Assembly (NCBI GenBank): GCA_937899835.1
Contig: CALCCE010000049.1
Location: 1 to 64,000, forward strand
DNA from: an uncultured Flavobacteriales bacterium
GTDB lineage: Bacteria; Bacteroidota; Bacteroidia; Flavobacteriales_G; Salibacteraceae
Length of the DNA: 64,000 bases
Direction: 5' to 3'
Below, one piece after another: positions 45,424-55,372 of the stretch. Within the stretch, counting starts at the first letter, position 1. Every line of letters starts with the position of its first letter. The position numbers were made by a program, and so were the translations under genes. The notes under the pieces were generated by a model. The model was not told the origin of the DNA. It worked only from the letters and a program-made list of their open reading frames with translations, and searched no databases.

Positions 45424-45456
45424 AAGGCCGTCTCCTTATCGGAGGCGGCTTTTTTG
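45424..45456 (+). terminator. Terminator after ftsZ
   Basis: GCCGTCTCC (45427-45435), loop TTATC, GGAGGCGGC (45441-45449) with one G-T pair, then six T. It ends the dcw transcript. Confidence 0.9.
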
Positions 45457-45518
45457 CGTTTATTAAGTCTCTTAATGCGGGATTAAATCAGCATGCGGTA
45501 CCTACAGCACAAAACCAC

Positions 45519-45526
45519 TACTTTTG
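45519..45526 (+). promoter_or_regulatory. Bacteroidota -7 promoter element of the YqeY gene
   Basis: TACTTTTG, an exact TAnnTTTG match 29 bp before the ATG at 45556. It lies inside the upstream open frame, which supports the later start. Confidence 0.6.
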
Positions 45527-45555
45527 CAACTCATTACCATTCAAACAACACGACC

Positions 45556-46011
45556 ATGAGTCTTGCAGATACCATCAATGCCGACATTAAAAAAGCCATG
45601 TTGGCCAAAGAAAAAGGCAAATTAGAAGCCTTGAGAGCCGTAAAATCCGCACTGTTGCTGGCGGCTACCGAAAAGGGTGCCGATGGCAAAGTGGACGAAA
45701 CTGCCGAAATCAACGTACTGCGCAAACTGGTGAAGCAACGTAAAGAAGCGGCTGGCATTTACCGCGAACAGGGCCGGGCAGACCTCGCTGAGCCGGAAGA
45801 AATGCAAGCCGGTGTGATCGAAGCCTACCTGCCCCAACAAATGGGGGAAGACGAGGTGCGCGAAGTATTGGCTGGCGTGATTGCTCAAGTGGGGGCCGCT
45901 GGCCCGCAAGATATGGGCAAGGTCATGGGCGCAGCTATGAAAAGTCTCAACGGAAAAGCCGACGGTAAATTGATTTCTTCTTTGGTGAAATCTATGTTGA
46001 GCGGCAACTGA
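45556..46011 (+). CDS. GatB/YqeY domain protein
   Basis: About 151 residues from the ATG at 45556; the frame is open 21 codons earlier but that part contains the promoter. It matches the YqeY family along its length (MSLADTINADIKKAMLAKEKGKLEALRAVKSALL...LPQQMGEDEVREVL...GKVMGAAMKSLNGKADGKLISSLVKSML). The domain is the tRNA-binding tail of GatB, but the stand-alone protein has no settled role. It often follows ftsZ in this phylum. Confidence 0.92.
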   Translation: MSLADTINADIKKAMLAKEKGKLEALRAVKSALLLAATEKGADGKVDETAEINVLRKLVKQRKEAAGIYREQGRADLAEPEEMQAGVIEAYLPQQMGEDEVREVLAGVIAQVGAAGPQDMGKVMGAAMKSLNGKADGKLISSLVKSMLSGN

Positions 46012-46032
46012 TACCTGTTTTATCGAAAGTTG

Positions 46033-46067
46033 AACGGGGCGTCCCACAGGGCGACCCCGTTTTTTTA
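46033..46067 (+). terminator. Terminator after the YqeY gene
   Basis: AACGGGG...CCCCGTT with an inner CCC-ACA-GGG pair, then a run of T. Confidence 0.85.
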
Positions 46068-46382
46068 TACCTACTTTTTGGAAGGCATAAAATGAAATGA
46101 GGAAATTCTACGTTCCTTTAAAAGCACCTCCCCCAAAGGTGATTTCGCGCCAGGATACTTCCACTGTTCACTCATCCTCCATCAACGGTCACTGATCGAA
46201 GAAACCGTCAGTTGATCGATTCTAAACAACCTTTCGCCTATCGGAGGGGTAACCTCTTATAGCTAACACTTGCCGAACGATCGATATGAAGATACACTAC
46301 CCTTAAACCTGATTCTTCCAAACTTCTTTTTCCGATTCCTGTAGTAGGGAAATGGTCCGGTAGAATCACAATCCTTGAAGCT
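46068..46382. other. Intergenic region, nothing recognised
   Basis: About 315 bp upstream of the first DUF5723 gene. I see no coding frame with family resemblance, no strong hairpin and no convincing TAnnTTTG box. Confidence 0.5.
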
Positions 46383-47777
46383 ATGAAGTTCCATTTGTTG
46401 ATGATGACCGGACTTTTTTGTGTCTTGTCGGTACGTGCTCAGGAAAACCTCGGGATTGCCAACAGCAATTACGCGCCTACCAACTCTATGCTGCTCAACC
46501 CGGCTTCAGTGGTCAATTCAAAAACTTACCTGGATATCAACCTGGTGGGAGCTTCAGCCTACGCGCGCAACAACCTCGCTTACTTGCCGAAGAGCCAGTT
46601 CTACTTCCCGCGTGATATTTGGAGCCTCAACATTCCAGAACCGAGCTACAACACCTCCAACAACCGCATCAAAGGCTACCTGGATGCCGGAATACAAGGC
46701 CCTTCCGCTACTTTGCAATGGGGAAAACACGCCTTCGGTTTCTATACCGGGGCGCGCAGTGTCACTTCGGTGAAACGCATTCCTGGCTACCTGGCCCGCG
46801 TAGTGATTGATGGAGCCGACCCATCGGAAACCGATTACCGCGAATACAACGACCGCAATGTGAGGGCCAAGAGTATGACCTGGGGCGAAGTGGGGCTGAG
46901 CTACAGCACCATTTTGAGTCAGAAAAACAAAGACATGTGGACGGGAGGAATCACCCTCAAGCGTTTGTACGGCTTGCAGAGTACCTCTTTCATTCTCGAA
47001 CGTGCTGACATTACCACGAATGAAAACAATCAGGTGCAGATCAACGAACTGCGCGGCAAATACGCCAATGCCGATTTCAATTTTCGTGCGGGCAGAGGAT
47101 GGAGTACTGATATCGGGGTAACCTACCAAAAGATGCTGGAAGATGTGACGCGTTACGTTCCCCACCTGACTCGCTATGGCTGTGACCACATCAATTACAA
47201 ATACAAAATCGGAGCTTCTTTGCTCGATGCCGGATACATCCGTTTTAAAAATGGTGCTACTGCCAGGGAATTCGAGCGCACCACTCAAGTACAAAACGTG
47301 GAAGACATCGACGACCCGGATGAATTGACCCAGGTATCTCCCGAAAGTGGCACTTTCACTGAGAAGTTCAGGTTTACCAACCAAACGCCCATGGCCATCT
47401 CGGGGCAGTTTGACTATAATTTTGAAAACGATTTTTACATCAATGCCACCGTCGTTCAAAACCTCGTACACCCACGAAACTACGGACCCGAAAGAGCCAA
47501 CCTGCTTTCGATAACGCCCAGGTACGAACGCCGATTCTTCGAAGCGGCCATGCCCTTATCCCTGCATCAGTACACCAGTCCGCAGGTTGGCCTCGCCTTC
47601 CGCTTTGCTTATCTGGTGATTGGAACGGATAACGTGGTCCCGTTCCTCTTTAAAACAGACGTTTACAGTGCGGACGTTTACTTCAGCCTGAAGTATTCGC
47701 TCTTTAACAATCCAGGCTGTAAAAGTCGTTCTGGTCGTCAATCGAAGAAAAAATGTCCGGGACCTGCCGGCAGTTAA
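46383..47777 (+). CDS. DUF5723-type outer-membrane beta-barrel protein, first of two paralogues
   Basis: A 464-residue protein with a signal peptide (MKFHLLMMTGLFCVLSVRAQ) and the N-terminal pattern NLGIANSNYAPTNSMLLNPASV...YLDINLVG, which I associate with the DUF5723 family of Bacteroidota outer-membrane proteins. Many amphipathic strands follow. The end is basic and then KCPGPAGS. It is a paralogue of the gene at 48623-50053, which shares the same start pattern, internal GWSTDIGVTYQKM-like segment and C-terminal KCPGPA. Function is unknown. The two genes are separated by the hairpin array. Confidence 0.75.
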   Translation: MKFHLLMMTGLFCVLSVRAQENLGIANSNYAPTNSMLLNPASVVNSKTYLDINLVGASAYARNNLAYLPKSQFYFPRDIWSLNIPEPSYNTSNNRIKGYLDAGIQGPSATLQWGKHAFGFYTGARSVTSVKRIPGYLARVVIDGADPSETDYREYNDRNVRAKSMTWGEVGLSYSTILSQKNKDMWTGGITLKRLYGLQSTSFILERADITTNENNQVQINELRGKYANADFNFRAGRGWSTDIGVTYQKMLEDVTRYVPHLTRYGCDHINYKYKIGASLLDAGYIRFKNGATAREFERTTQVQNVEDIDDPDELTQVSPESGTFTEKFRFTNQTPMAISGQFDYNFENDFYINATVVQNLVHPRNYGPERANLLSITPRYERRFFEAAMPLSLHQYTSPQVGLAFRFAYLVIGTDNVVPFLFKTDVYSADVYFSLKYSLFNNPGCKSRSGRQSKKKCPGPAGS

Positions 47778-47798
47778 ACCAAACGGAGGTTGGACCTG

Positions 47799-47835
47799 AA
47801 AGAGTCGCTGCACTTGTGTGGCGGCTCTTTTGTTT
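47799..47835 (+). terminator. Terminator after the first DUF5723 paralogue
   Basis: AAAGAGTCGC (47799-47808), 12-nt loop, GCGGCTCTTT (47821-47830), one G-T pair, then TTGTTT. It isolates the upstream gene from the hairpin array. Confidence 0.8.
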
Positions 47836-47854
47836 GCGCTTAATCGTGTTTTGC

Positions 47855-48120
47855 CCGGGGACAATTTTAAAGCAACAGCAGTTCCGGGTCGCAGACGACT
47901 CCGTTTCCGATCCAATAAAAAAATGAAAAATTATTTCTGAAAAGTATCGGGGGCACATTCGCTGGCGACACCTGTTCCGGGTAGTGGATGGCTTTGTCCC
48001 CGACTATTTTAAAAAATGGGACAGCTTTTTCAGGGAAAACCCGGAGACAAGATCGCTTGTAGCCCGGAACCGGCAATGAACGTGCCGCGTCCCCGACCAG
48101 TGGCACGGTTTGTCCCCGAG
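47855..48120. repeat. Degenerate single copies of the GTCCCCG/CGGGGAC repeat
   Basis: Scattered arms of the same repeat as the array downstream: CCGGGGACAA at 47855-47864, TTGTCCCCG at 47994-48002 with a mutated partner CCGGAGACAA at 48041-48050, GTCCCCGA at 48089-48096 and TTGTCCCCGAG at 48110-48120. Most lack an intact partner arm at hairpin distance. They look like older, decayed units, and the rest of the stretch shows nothing else. Confidence 0.7.
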
Positions 48121-48156
48121 CACCGACCATAAAAACATCCTTGAGTTACTTTAATG

Positions 48157-48412
48157 CTTGTCCCCGGCTTTTTATGCAGCCGGGGACAAGTCGGCTGATC
48201 TTGTCCCCGCGTTTTGCATTAGTCGGGGACAAGCTTAGTTACCCAGTTGTCCCCGGGTAGCGTCATCACCCGGGGACAAATGAAGTTTGGTCTTGTCCCC
48301 GACCCAACGAGCAGCCGGGGACAAATAATATTTGGTCTTGTCCCCGACCCACACGAGTAGCCGGGGACAAATAATATTTGGTGTTGTCCCCGGGCTATTC
48401 CTCCCGGGGACA
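48157..48412. repeat. Tandem array of six palindromic hairpin units, period about 46 bp
   Basis: Six inverted repeats at 48157-48190, 48200-48233, 48247-48279, 48293-48324, 48338-48370 and 48385-48412. Each has arms of the type TTGTCCCCGgn / ncCGGGGACAA; units 1 and 3 have perfect 12-bp stems. Loops are 8 to about 14 nt and differ, though units 4 and 5 share CCCA..CGAG.AG. Units are separated by 9- or 13-nt spacers, and the last two spacers are nearly identical (ATAATATTTGGT plus C or G). This indicates tandem duplication of a 45-46-bp block. There is no T-run, so it is not an ordinary terminator, and no open frame or cas gene is nearby. Confidence 0.9.
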
Positions 48413-48590
48413 GGCTTGATTCGCAATAGCGGCCGATTTAAAAATGAAGCTGCTTGGGAGGGGACGCCTTCCTGACTGAATACCCGCGAAGGAGCAGGTA
48501 ACTTTTAATGCCCCTCGGAGGCAACACTTTCTTGTATAAAGTGGTCTATAGGCAAAAGGGTTTCCCTGGCTTTTCGGAAAACGCTTTTTG

Positions 48591-48598
48591 TACCTTTA
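48591..48598 (+). promoter_or_regulatory. Candidate -7 element of the second DUF5723 paralogue
   Basis: TACCTTTA, one mismatch from TAnnTTTG, 24 bp before the ATG at 48623. No clear -33 TTG. Confidence 0.4.
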
Positions 48599-48622
48599 CC
48601 CGTATAACCCCTGCTACAAAGC

Positions 48623-50053
48623 ATGCGCCTTCTGCCTAAACCTTCCCTCGTTGGGCTTTTGTTCATCCATTGCTTGTTGTTGCTGAGTAACCGCAGTGTT
48701 GCTCAGGAAACGCAAGGCATGGCGCTGAGCAATTACTCCATTACCACCGCGGCTCGGCTCAACCCTTCCTTAATGGTGGACCCAAAAGCATTTTTGGACA
48801 TCAATCTGGTGGGCATCAATGGCTTTGCCTACAACAACTACCTCTATTCTCCGAAATCTGTTTCTTTTCCTGCCGGGGCGCTTGCTGAGGGCTATGATGG
48901 CCTTTTTGAAAACCTGGGCGGGAATCGAAAAAATGGAATTGTCAATCTGTTCTTACCGGGTCCTTCTTTCACTGCCAGCATTGGCCGTCACAGCATTGGA
49001 GCCGGGGTGGCAGTAAGGGGCGTAGCCAACCTGCGTAAACTCCCCGAACACTTTGCCCGTTTTGCTTTTCGAGGGCTCAATTTCGACGATTTGCACGGCA
49101 CTACCTGGGACGATGGCAACTTCAATGTTAAGTACATGGGTTGGGCGGAGGTTTCCGCCTCGTATGGCTATTCTTTCTATCAGTGGAATCGAGACATGTG
49201 GCAGGGTGGCGTTACCCTCAAGCGTTTGTTTGGATTGGCCCATGGTGCCCTCATTGTGGATGAACTCCAATATTTTGTGCCAGATACGGTCGATTTCGAC
49301 ATCCTGAACTTTAGCGGTCGCTACGCTTATTCGGATGTAGGTTGGAATGTAGGCCGCGGCTGGGGCATGGATTTGGGCGTTACCTACAAGAAGATGAAGG
49401 AAAACGTGACCAATTACGTTCCTCATTCCCGGGCCAATGGCTGCCGAGAAGTAGATTACCTCTACAAAGTAGGCGTTTCGCTGCTCGACCTGGGGTATAT
49501 CCGCTATAAGACCAACGCCAATGTGCGCATACTGGACAACGTGAGTGCGGATTGGGACAACTATTGGCGCGACACCTCCAACCAGGCCGAGGTGCTCGAC
49601 CGGGCCATCTTGTCGAAGTTTGCCGAAGGAGACATTACTACCGATACGCGGTATTGGGCACCTTTACCTACTGCGATAACTGCCCACATTGATTACAATG
49701 TATATAAGGACTTCTATTTAGGTGGCGTAGTGGTGCAGCGCTTTGGACGCCCCAACAATTATGGCGTAGAGCGGGGCAACCTGCTTTCGATTATTCCGCG
49801 ATATGAAAAACGGTTTTTTGAAGCCTCACTACCTGTTTCACTTTATGACTATCGCAACCCGCGTATTGGGATCAGTCTGCGGTTTTGGGCTATAGTGTTG
49901 GGCACAGAAAATGTAATTCCCTTTATCATTCCTACCGATACGTACAGCTCCGATGGCTTCTTTTTCCTCAAATACATGCTCATCAACAAGCGGCAGTGCA
50001 AAGGAGCCAATGGACGATCGCGCAGGGCAAAGTGTCCTGGCCCGGCCCGTTAG
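48623..50053 (+). CDS. DUF5723-type outer-membrane beta-barrel protein, second paralogue
   Basis: A 476-residue paralogue of the protein at 46383-47777. It has a signal peptide ending near residue 28 (SNRSVAQ), then GMALSNYSITTAARLNPSLMVDPKAFLDINLVGINGFAYNNYLYSPKS. Long regions match the first copy (GRGWGMDLGVTYKKMKENVTNYVPH, GVERGNLLSIIPRYEKRFFEASLPVSLYDY), and the protein ends in a basic stretch plus KCPGPAR. The strand pattern predicts an outer-membrane barrel. Function is unknown. The shared terminal Cys-Pro-Gly-Pro-Ala is unusual for a barrel, which normally ends in an aromatic residue. Confidence 0.75.
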   Translation: MRLLPKPSLVGLLFIHCLLLLSNRSVAQETQGMALSNYSITTAARLNPSLMVDPKAFLDINLVGINGFAYNNYLYSPKSVSFPAGALAEGYDGLFENLGGNRKNGIVNLFLPGPSFTASIGRHSIGAGVAVRGVANLRKLPEHFARFAFRGLNFDDLHGTTWDDGNFNVKYMGWAEVSASYGYSFYQWNRDMWQGGVTLKRLFGLAHGALIVDELQYFVPDTVDFDILNFSGRYAYSDVGWNVGRGWGMDLGVTYKKMKENVTNYVPHSRANGCREVDYLYKVGVSLLDLGYIRYKTNANVRILDNVSADWDNYWRDTSNQAEVLDRAILSKFAEGDITTDTRYWAPLPTAITAHIDYNVYKDFYLGGVVVQRFGRPNNYGVERGNLLSIIPRYEKRFFEASLPVSLYDYRNPRIGISLRFWAIVLGTENVIPFIIPTDTYSSDGFFFLKYMLINKRQCKGANGRSRRAKCPGPAR

Positions 50054-50055
50054 TA

Positions 50056-50086
50056 TTGGTGGTCCACCGATCCTAAGCTAACTTTG
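50056..50086 (+). promoter_or_regulatory. Bacteroidota promoter of the aminopeptidase gene
   Basis: TTG at 50056-50058, a 20-bp spacer and TAACTTTG at 50079-50086, an exact match in spacing and -7 box. It lies 21 bp before the GTG start. Confidence 0.7.
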
Positions 50087-50107
50087 AAGCTTCACCAATC
50101 CTGAACT

Positions 50108-51148
50108 GTGAAAACCCTGTTTCGAAAAGTGGCATTTGTGTTTGGCCTGTTGCTCATCCTGTTGAGTTTCTGGCAATGTAAGATGCTTATCTATGGGGTG
50201 CAGCAGGGAGTAGGGCAGATGCGCATTGTTTCCAATGCTCGACCCATCGCGGAGGTCATGGCCGATCCGGAGTTTCCCGATTCGCTCAAAGCGCAGTTGG
50301 ACTTGGTGCAAGAGATCCGGCAATTTGCGATCGACTCCCTGGGCCTGAAAGACTCTAAAAACTACCAATCGGTTTACGACCAACAAGGTAAACCCGTGCT
50401 CTGGGTGCTTTCGGCCAGTGATAAATTTGCCTTGAAGCCCTATAAATGGCGGTATCCGATGCTGGGTGCTCTGGGCTATAAAGGCTTTTTCAAGGAAGAC
50501 CGGGCCCTGCGGGAACAACAGAAATTTGAAGATTGGGGCTACGATACCGATGTAGGTGAGGTAGGAGCGTGGTCTACCTTAGGTTGGTTCAAAGACCCGA
50601 TACTGTCCAACATGTTGGAGAAATCGCCGGGAGGTTTGGCCCGGCTCATCATCCATGAAATGACGCATGCCACCCTCTTTGTCAAAGGCGATGCAGAGTA
50701 CAATGAAAACCTGGCCACCTTTGTTGGCGACAACGGAGCTGAATTGTTCCTGGTTTTCAAGTATGGCGAAGACTCCAAGGAATACAAAGATTACCTGGGC
50801 GGTATTTCAGACGTTCGTCAGTTCGGCGAACACATCTTATCCGGCAGTCAGCGCTTGGATAGTTTGTACCAGACTTTTACCGAATCCCAGCCCGATTCGG
50901 TGAAGGCAGGGCAGAAAAAAGCCATGATCACTACCATCCTTCAGGATGCTGACACTTTGAGTTTGTACAACTCAAAACGGTTTTCACATCTGATTGCGGG
51001 CAAATACATTCCGAACAATACCTTCTTCATGACTTTTCGGATGTATCGGCAAGAGCAAAACAGTTTCCAAAAAGAATTTCAGGAGCAATACAACTCCGAT
51101 TTCAAGCGCTACCTGGCGTACTTGAAAGAAAAGTATCCCAGCGTTTAG
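50108..51148 (+). CDS. Predicted zinc aminopeptidase (COG4324 family)
   Basis: A 346-residue protein starting with GTG at 50108. A lipoprotein-like or anchor N-terminus (FVFGLLLILLSFWQC) is followed by the COG4324-type protease domain with the zinc motif LIIHEMTHATLF (HExxH) and NLATFVGDNGAELFL giving the third ligand Glu. It probably acts in the periplasm. Activity is inferred from the family and substrates are unknown. Confidence 0.85.
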   Translation: MKTLFRKVAFVFGLLLILLSFWQCKMLIYGVQQGVGQMRIVSNARPIAEVMADPEFPDSLKAQLDLVQEIRQFAIDSLGLKDSKNYQSVYDQQGKPVLWVLSASDKFALKPYKWRYPMLGALGYKGFFKEDRALREQQKFEDWGYDTDVGEVGAWSTLGWFKDPILSNMLEKSPGGLARLIIHEMTHATLFVKGDAEYNENLATFVGDNGAELFLVFKYGEDSKEYKDYLGGISDVRQFGEHILSGSQRLDSLYQTFTESQPDSVKAGQKKAMITTILQDADTLSLYNSKRFSHLIAGKYIPNNTFFMTFRMYRQEQNSFQKEFQEQYNSDFKRYLAYLKEKYPSV

Positions 51149-51154
51149 GTCAAC

Positions 51155-51190
51155 AAAAAACGGCTGCTCCCTTGCGGAAGCAGCCGTTCA
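51155..51190. terminator. Terminator between the aminopeptidase gene and groL
   Basis: AACGGCTGCT (51159-51168), 10-nt loop, AGCAGCCGTT (51179-51188). The T-run is strong on the minus strand (after groL) and weak on the plus strand. Confidence 0.85.
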
Positions 51191-51212
51191 ATATTTAATC
51201 CTGTGGATTGAC

Positions 51213-52904
<1,692 letters not shown>

Positions 52905-52915
52905 TTAAAAAATCC

Positions 52916-53194
52916 TTAGATGATTGCCAGGATGTCCGACTCCCGCATGATGAGGTAATCTTTCCCTTCGAGTGCAATCTCGGTACCGGAATATTTTCCG
53001 TACAAAACGAGGTCACCAGCTTTTACCGTCATGGGCTCATCTGCTTTGCCGTTACCAACGGCTACTACAGTTCCGCGTTGAGGCTTTTCTTTAGCAGTGT
53101 CAGGGATGATGATGCCTCCGGCGGTCGTTTCTTCTGCGGGAGAAGGCTCGACCAATACCCGGTCAGCCAATGGTTTGATGTTTACATCTGCCAT
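52916..53194 (-). CDS. groS: Co-chaperonin GroES
   Basis: A 92-residue Cpn10 with [33 protein letters not shown], including the mobile loop, and [27 protein letters not shown] at the end. It caps the GroEL ring. The upstream 200 bp contains no CIRCE-type inverted repeat, so HrcA control is not supported. Confidence 0.97.
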   Translation of the reverse strand: MADVNIKPLADRVLVEPSPAEETTAGGIIIPDTAKEKPQRGTVVAVGNGKADEPMTVKAGDLVLYGKYSGTEIALEGKDYLIMRESDILAII

Positions 53195-53319
53195 TTTTGA
53201 TGCGTATTGATTGGTTAAACGATTATAAATAGAAATTGAATTCTTCTTGGTTGCTACGCCTTTGTCACATACTATGCCAATTGCTCAGAGTAAGACAATA
53301 TTTCAGTTGGTGCTGACAT

Positions 53320-53357
53320 AAAAAAAAATGCCAGGAAATAAGGTGACATCCTGGCAT
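53320..53357 (-). terminator. Terminator after secG
   Basis: ATGCCAGGA and TCCTGGCAT (53328-53336 and 53349-53357) with a 12-nt loop. On the minus strand it runs into eight T. It separates the secG transcript from groES-groL. Confidence 0.9.
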
Positions 53358-53394
53358 TATATGCGGTTGGTGCACGAAGCACGAAAGGTCAAAA

Positions 53395-53760
53395 TTATTC
53401 AGAAGGTTGTGGTTGCTCTGCCGGAGCTGACACTGGATTAAAGTCAGAAGCCGGAGCTGGGGTAGGAGCGGTAGTAGGAATGGTAGCTGCTGGTAGGTTG
53501 GTCAACTCACTTTCGGCTTGTTCCACAGTACCAGAACCAGTTCCCGATACCACTGCAGAAAGCAGGCACAGTACCAACAATGCCACGGCAAATCCCCAAG
53601 TTGCTTTTTCCAAAACATCGGTCGTTTTGCGAACGCCCAAAAATTGGTTGCTGGATGTAAGGCCAGCTGCCAGGCCGCCACCTTTGGAGTTTTGAACCAA
53701 AATAACACCGATCAACAAAAGGCAATCGATGAAGATAAGTATGGAAATAACATAACCCAT
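53395..53760 (-). CDS. secG: Preprotein translocase subunit SecG
   Basis: A 121-residue protein with two membrane helices (residues about 3-20 and 52-72) and the SecG loop LVQNSKGGGLAAGLTSSNQFLGVRKTTDVLEKATW. A Pro/Ala/Thr-rich tail follows. It supports SecYEG translocation. It is the last gene of the miaB-to-secG run. Confidence 0.93.
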   Translation of the reverse strand: MGYVISILIFIDCLLLIGVILVQNSKGGGLAAGLTSSNQFLGVRKTTDVLEKATWGFAVALLVLCLLSAVVSGTGSGTVEQAESELTNLPAATIPTTAPTPAPASDFNPVSAPAEQPQPSE

Positions 53761-53768
53761 GATGGATC

Positions 53769-54845
53769 TTATTTGGAGTGCTTGGTCTTTAATTCTCGAA
53801 TAAGGCCTGCAAAGTAACTGCTTTTTTCGGGATAAGTCAAACTTAACTTCTCGTAGACCTTTATGGCTTTTGGGTAATGCCCTTGCTGCTCATAAATCTT
53901 TGCAAGGGTCTCAGTAACAAAGTTTTCATCTTCTACCAGGCTCAGTTTAGCCATGTTCGAAGGCGAAAAAAATTCGGACTTGGCCGGCGTGATCTGTGGG
54001 TCGTTTTGAATGAACCGATCAATTAAATTTTCGGTGGGGGCAGAGGGAGAGCTCGGTGTTGGAGCACCCGATTCCGATGCCTCCTGCACGTGTTCATTGG
54101 TAGCAACTGCATCCGTTACTTTCGGCTCCTCAGCAGGTTCTGGCGATTTTTCTTGCTTCAATTGCCGCAGCCAGTCGCTGAAATTCTTAGGAGCTGCTGC
54201 TGTTTCTACACGGGTAGTAGCAGCTACGTCTTCTGGTGCCGCTGCTTCATCAGGTGTTTCAGGTAATGTTTCTGAGGCATTTTCCACCTCGGTGATGGGT
54301 TCCTGCTTAGCCTCCGGTGGCTCTGGCCGTTCTTCCTGATTTTCCGTTTCTGCTTCCGAATCCAAGGCAATAGAGGTAGAAATGGCTTCCAACAATATTT
54401 CCTGCTCCAGCAACTGCATGTAATCCACCGAAGCAGTTGGCGATAAAGTGACTTCTTCCGTTGGCGCTTCCTGCTCAGGTGCTTCCTCTGCTTTCGAAGG
54501 GCTATCCACCACTACTTCTTTGGGAGCTTCTTCAGCAACAAACGTGTCCTTAGTGGCTTCCACTTCTGTTGAAGTACTTTCCTTTTCTACCGTAGCGATC
54601 GTATCCTGTAGCGTTTTACGCAGGATAAGTCGGTAAAGCATTTCCCGATCAGCCGCATATACGGCGGCCAATTTTAAATGCTGGTGGTAGTGAATGCTAT
54701 TTTGAACGTGAAGGGCTTTTGCCAGGAGCAATTGAAGCGATTGACAATAGGGAAAGGTAGCAATCAACTCCCGCAATTGAACCGTGTCGTCCGGGTCCAA
54801 CAGTTCTGGTGTGGCCAGTGCCTGGTGAAAAGCTTCCCGCACCAT
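53769..54845 (-). CDS. TPR-like protein with long acidic linker, function unknown
   Basis: A 358-residue protein. The N-terminal part (1-115) looks helical and repeat-like ([27 protein letters not shown]). The middle (about 115-270) is low-complexity, rich in Glu, Ala, Pro and Thr. The C-terminal segment has a TPR-like hairpin, [42 protein letters not shown] recall this protein between lptE and secG in other Flavobacteria. It overlaps nothing and lies 2-8 bp from its neighbours. It probably acts as a scaffold, but no partner is visible. Confidence 0.75.
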   Translation of the reverse strand: MVREAFHQALATPELLDPDDTVQLRELIATFPYCQSLQLLLAKALHVQNSIHYHQHLKLAAVYAADREMLYRLILRKTLQDTIATVEKESTSTEVEATKDTFVAEEAPKEVVVDSPSKAEEAPEQEAPTEEVTLSPTASVDYMQLLEQEILLEAISTSIALDSEAETENQEERPEPPEAKQEPITEVENASETLPETPDEAAAPEDVAATTRVETAAAPKNFSDWLRQLKQEKSPEPAEEPKVTDAVATNEHVQEASESGAPTPSSPSAPTENLIDRFIQNDPQITPAKSEFFSPSNMAKLSLVEDENFVTETLAKIYEQQGHYPKAIKVYEKLSLTYPEKSSYFAGLIRELKTKHSK

Positions 54846-54847
54846 GC

Positions 54848-55369
54848 CTACCAGTTACTAAAACCTCGGTTGAAGATGTCCTGCACCAATTGCTGGTTAA
54901 TGTCGTCGAGCAATTCTTCTTCTACATCGGTGAGGGAAAGGTCGGCACTGTAGTCGGATTGCCCGGTAAATGGTGATTCGAAATTTTGTGTTTCGTCTTT
55001 GGTGTTCGTAAACCGTACGTTCACCGTTACTTTAAGCCGGTTTTGCGCAGCCGTTTCATTTCCCTGAATGGCTACGGGTGTAGTGCTGTATCCAGTGATT
55101 TCTCCCTCTAACTGAATGTCACCGTTTTCCCGCACCAACTGCAGGTTGGTTTGGGTGAGGAAAAAATCGCGGAGGGCTTCCGTAAAAGCCTGACTCAGCG
55201 TTGGTGTGGCCAATGGAGCATAATTGGGAAACTGATCGATCGAAACCGTTTTAATATCCTCTGGTACACTGGCATCGGTAAAAGAATAGCGAAAGCAACA
55301 GCCGCTAAAAAAGAGCGGCATCAAAGTGGCAACTAACAGTGCGAAAAGCGTGGATCGGCGAACGTGCAT
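54848..55369 (-). CDS. lptE: LptE-like outer-membrane lipoprotein
   Basis: A 173-residue lipoprotein with lipobox FFSGC and the Bacteroidota LptE pattern [43 protein letters not shown], followed by [34 protein letters not shown]. LptE plugs the LptD barrel that inserts lipopolysaccharide in the outer membrane. It is separated by 3 bp from the regulator gene upstream and by 2 bp from the TPR gene downstream. Confidence 0.85.
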   Translation of the reverse strand: MHVRRSTLFALLVATLMPLFFSGCCFRYSFTDASVPEDIKTVSIDQFPNYAPLATPTLSQAFTEALRDFFLTQTNLQLVRENGDIQLEGEITGYSTTPVAIQGNETAAQNRLKVTVNVRFTNTKDETQNFESPFTGQSDYSADLSLTDVEEELLDDINQQLVQDIFNRGFSNW

Positions 55370-55372
55370 AAT

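Noticed and set aside
48157-48412. CRISPR array
   Set aside because: The repeated word is short, occurs in both orientations within each unit, and the intervening sequences are 8-14-nt loops and 9- or 13-nt spacers, partly identical to each other. A CRISPR has 24-40-nt direct repeats and unique 30-40-nt spacers. No cas gene is near.
53195-53319. CIRCE element or sigma-32 promoter upstream of groES
   Set aside because: I looked for TTAGCACTC-N9-GAGTGCTAA and for a clear heat-shock -35/-10 pair and found neither.
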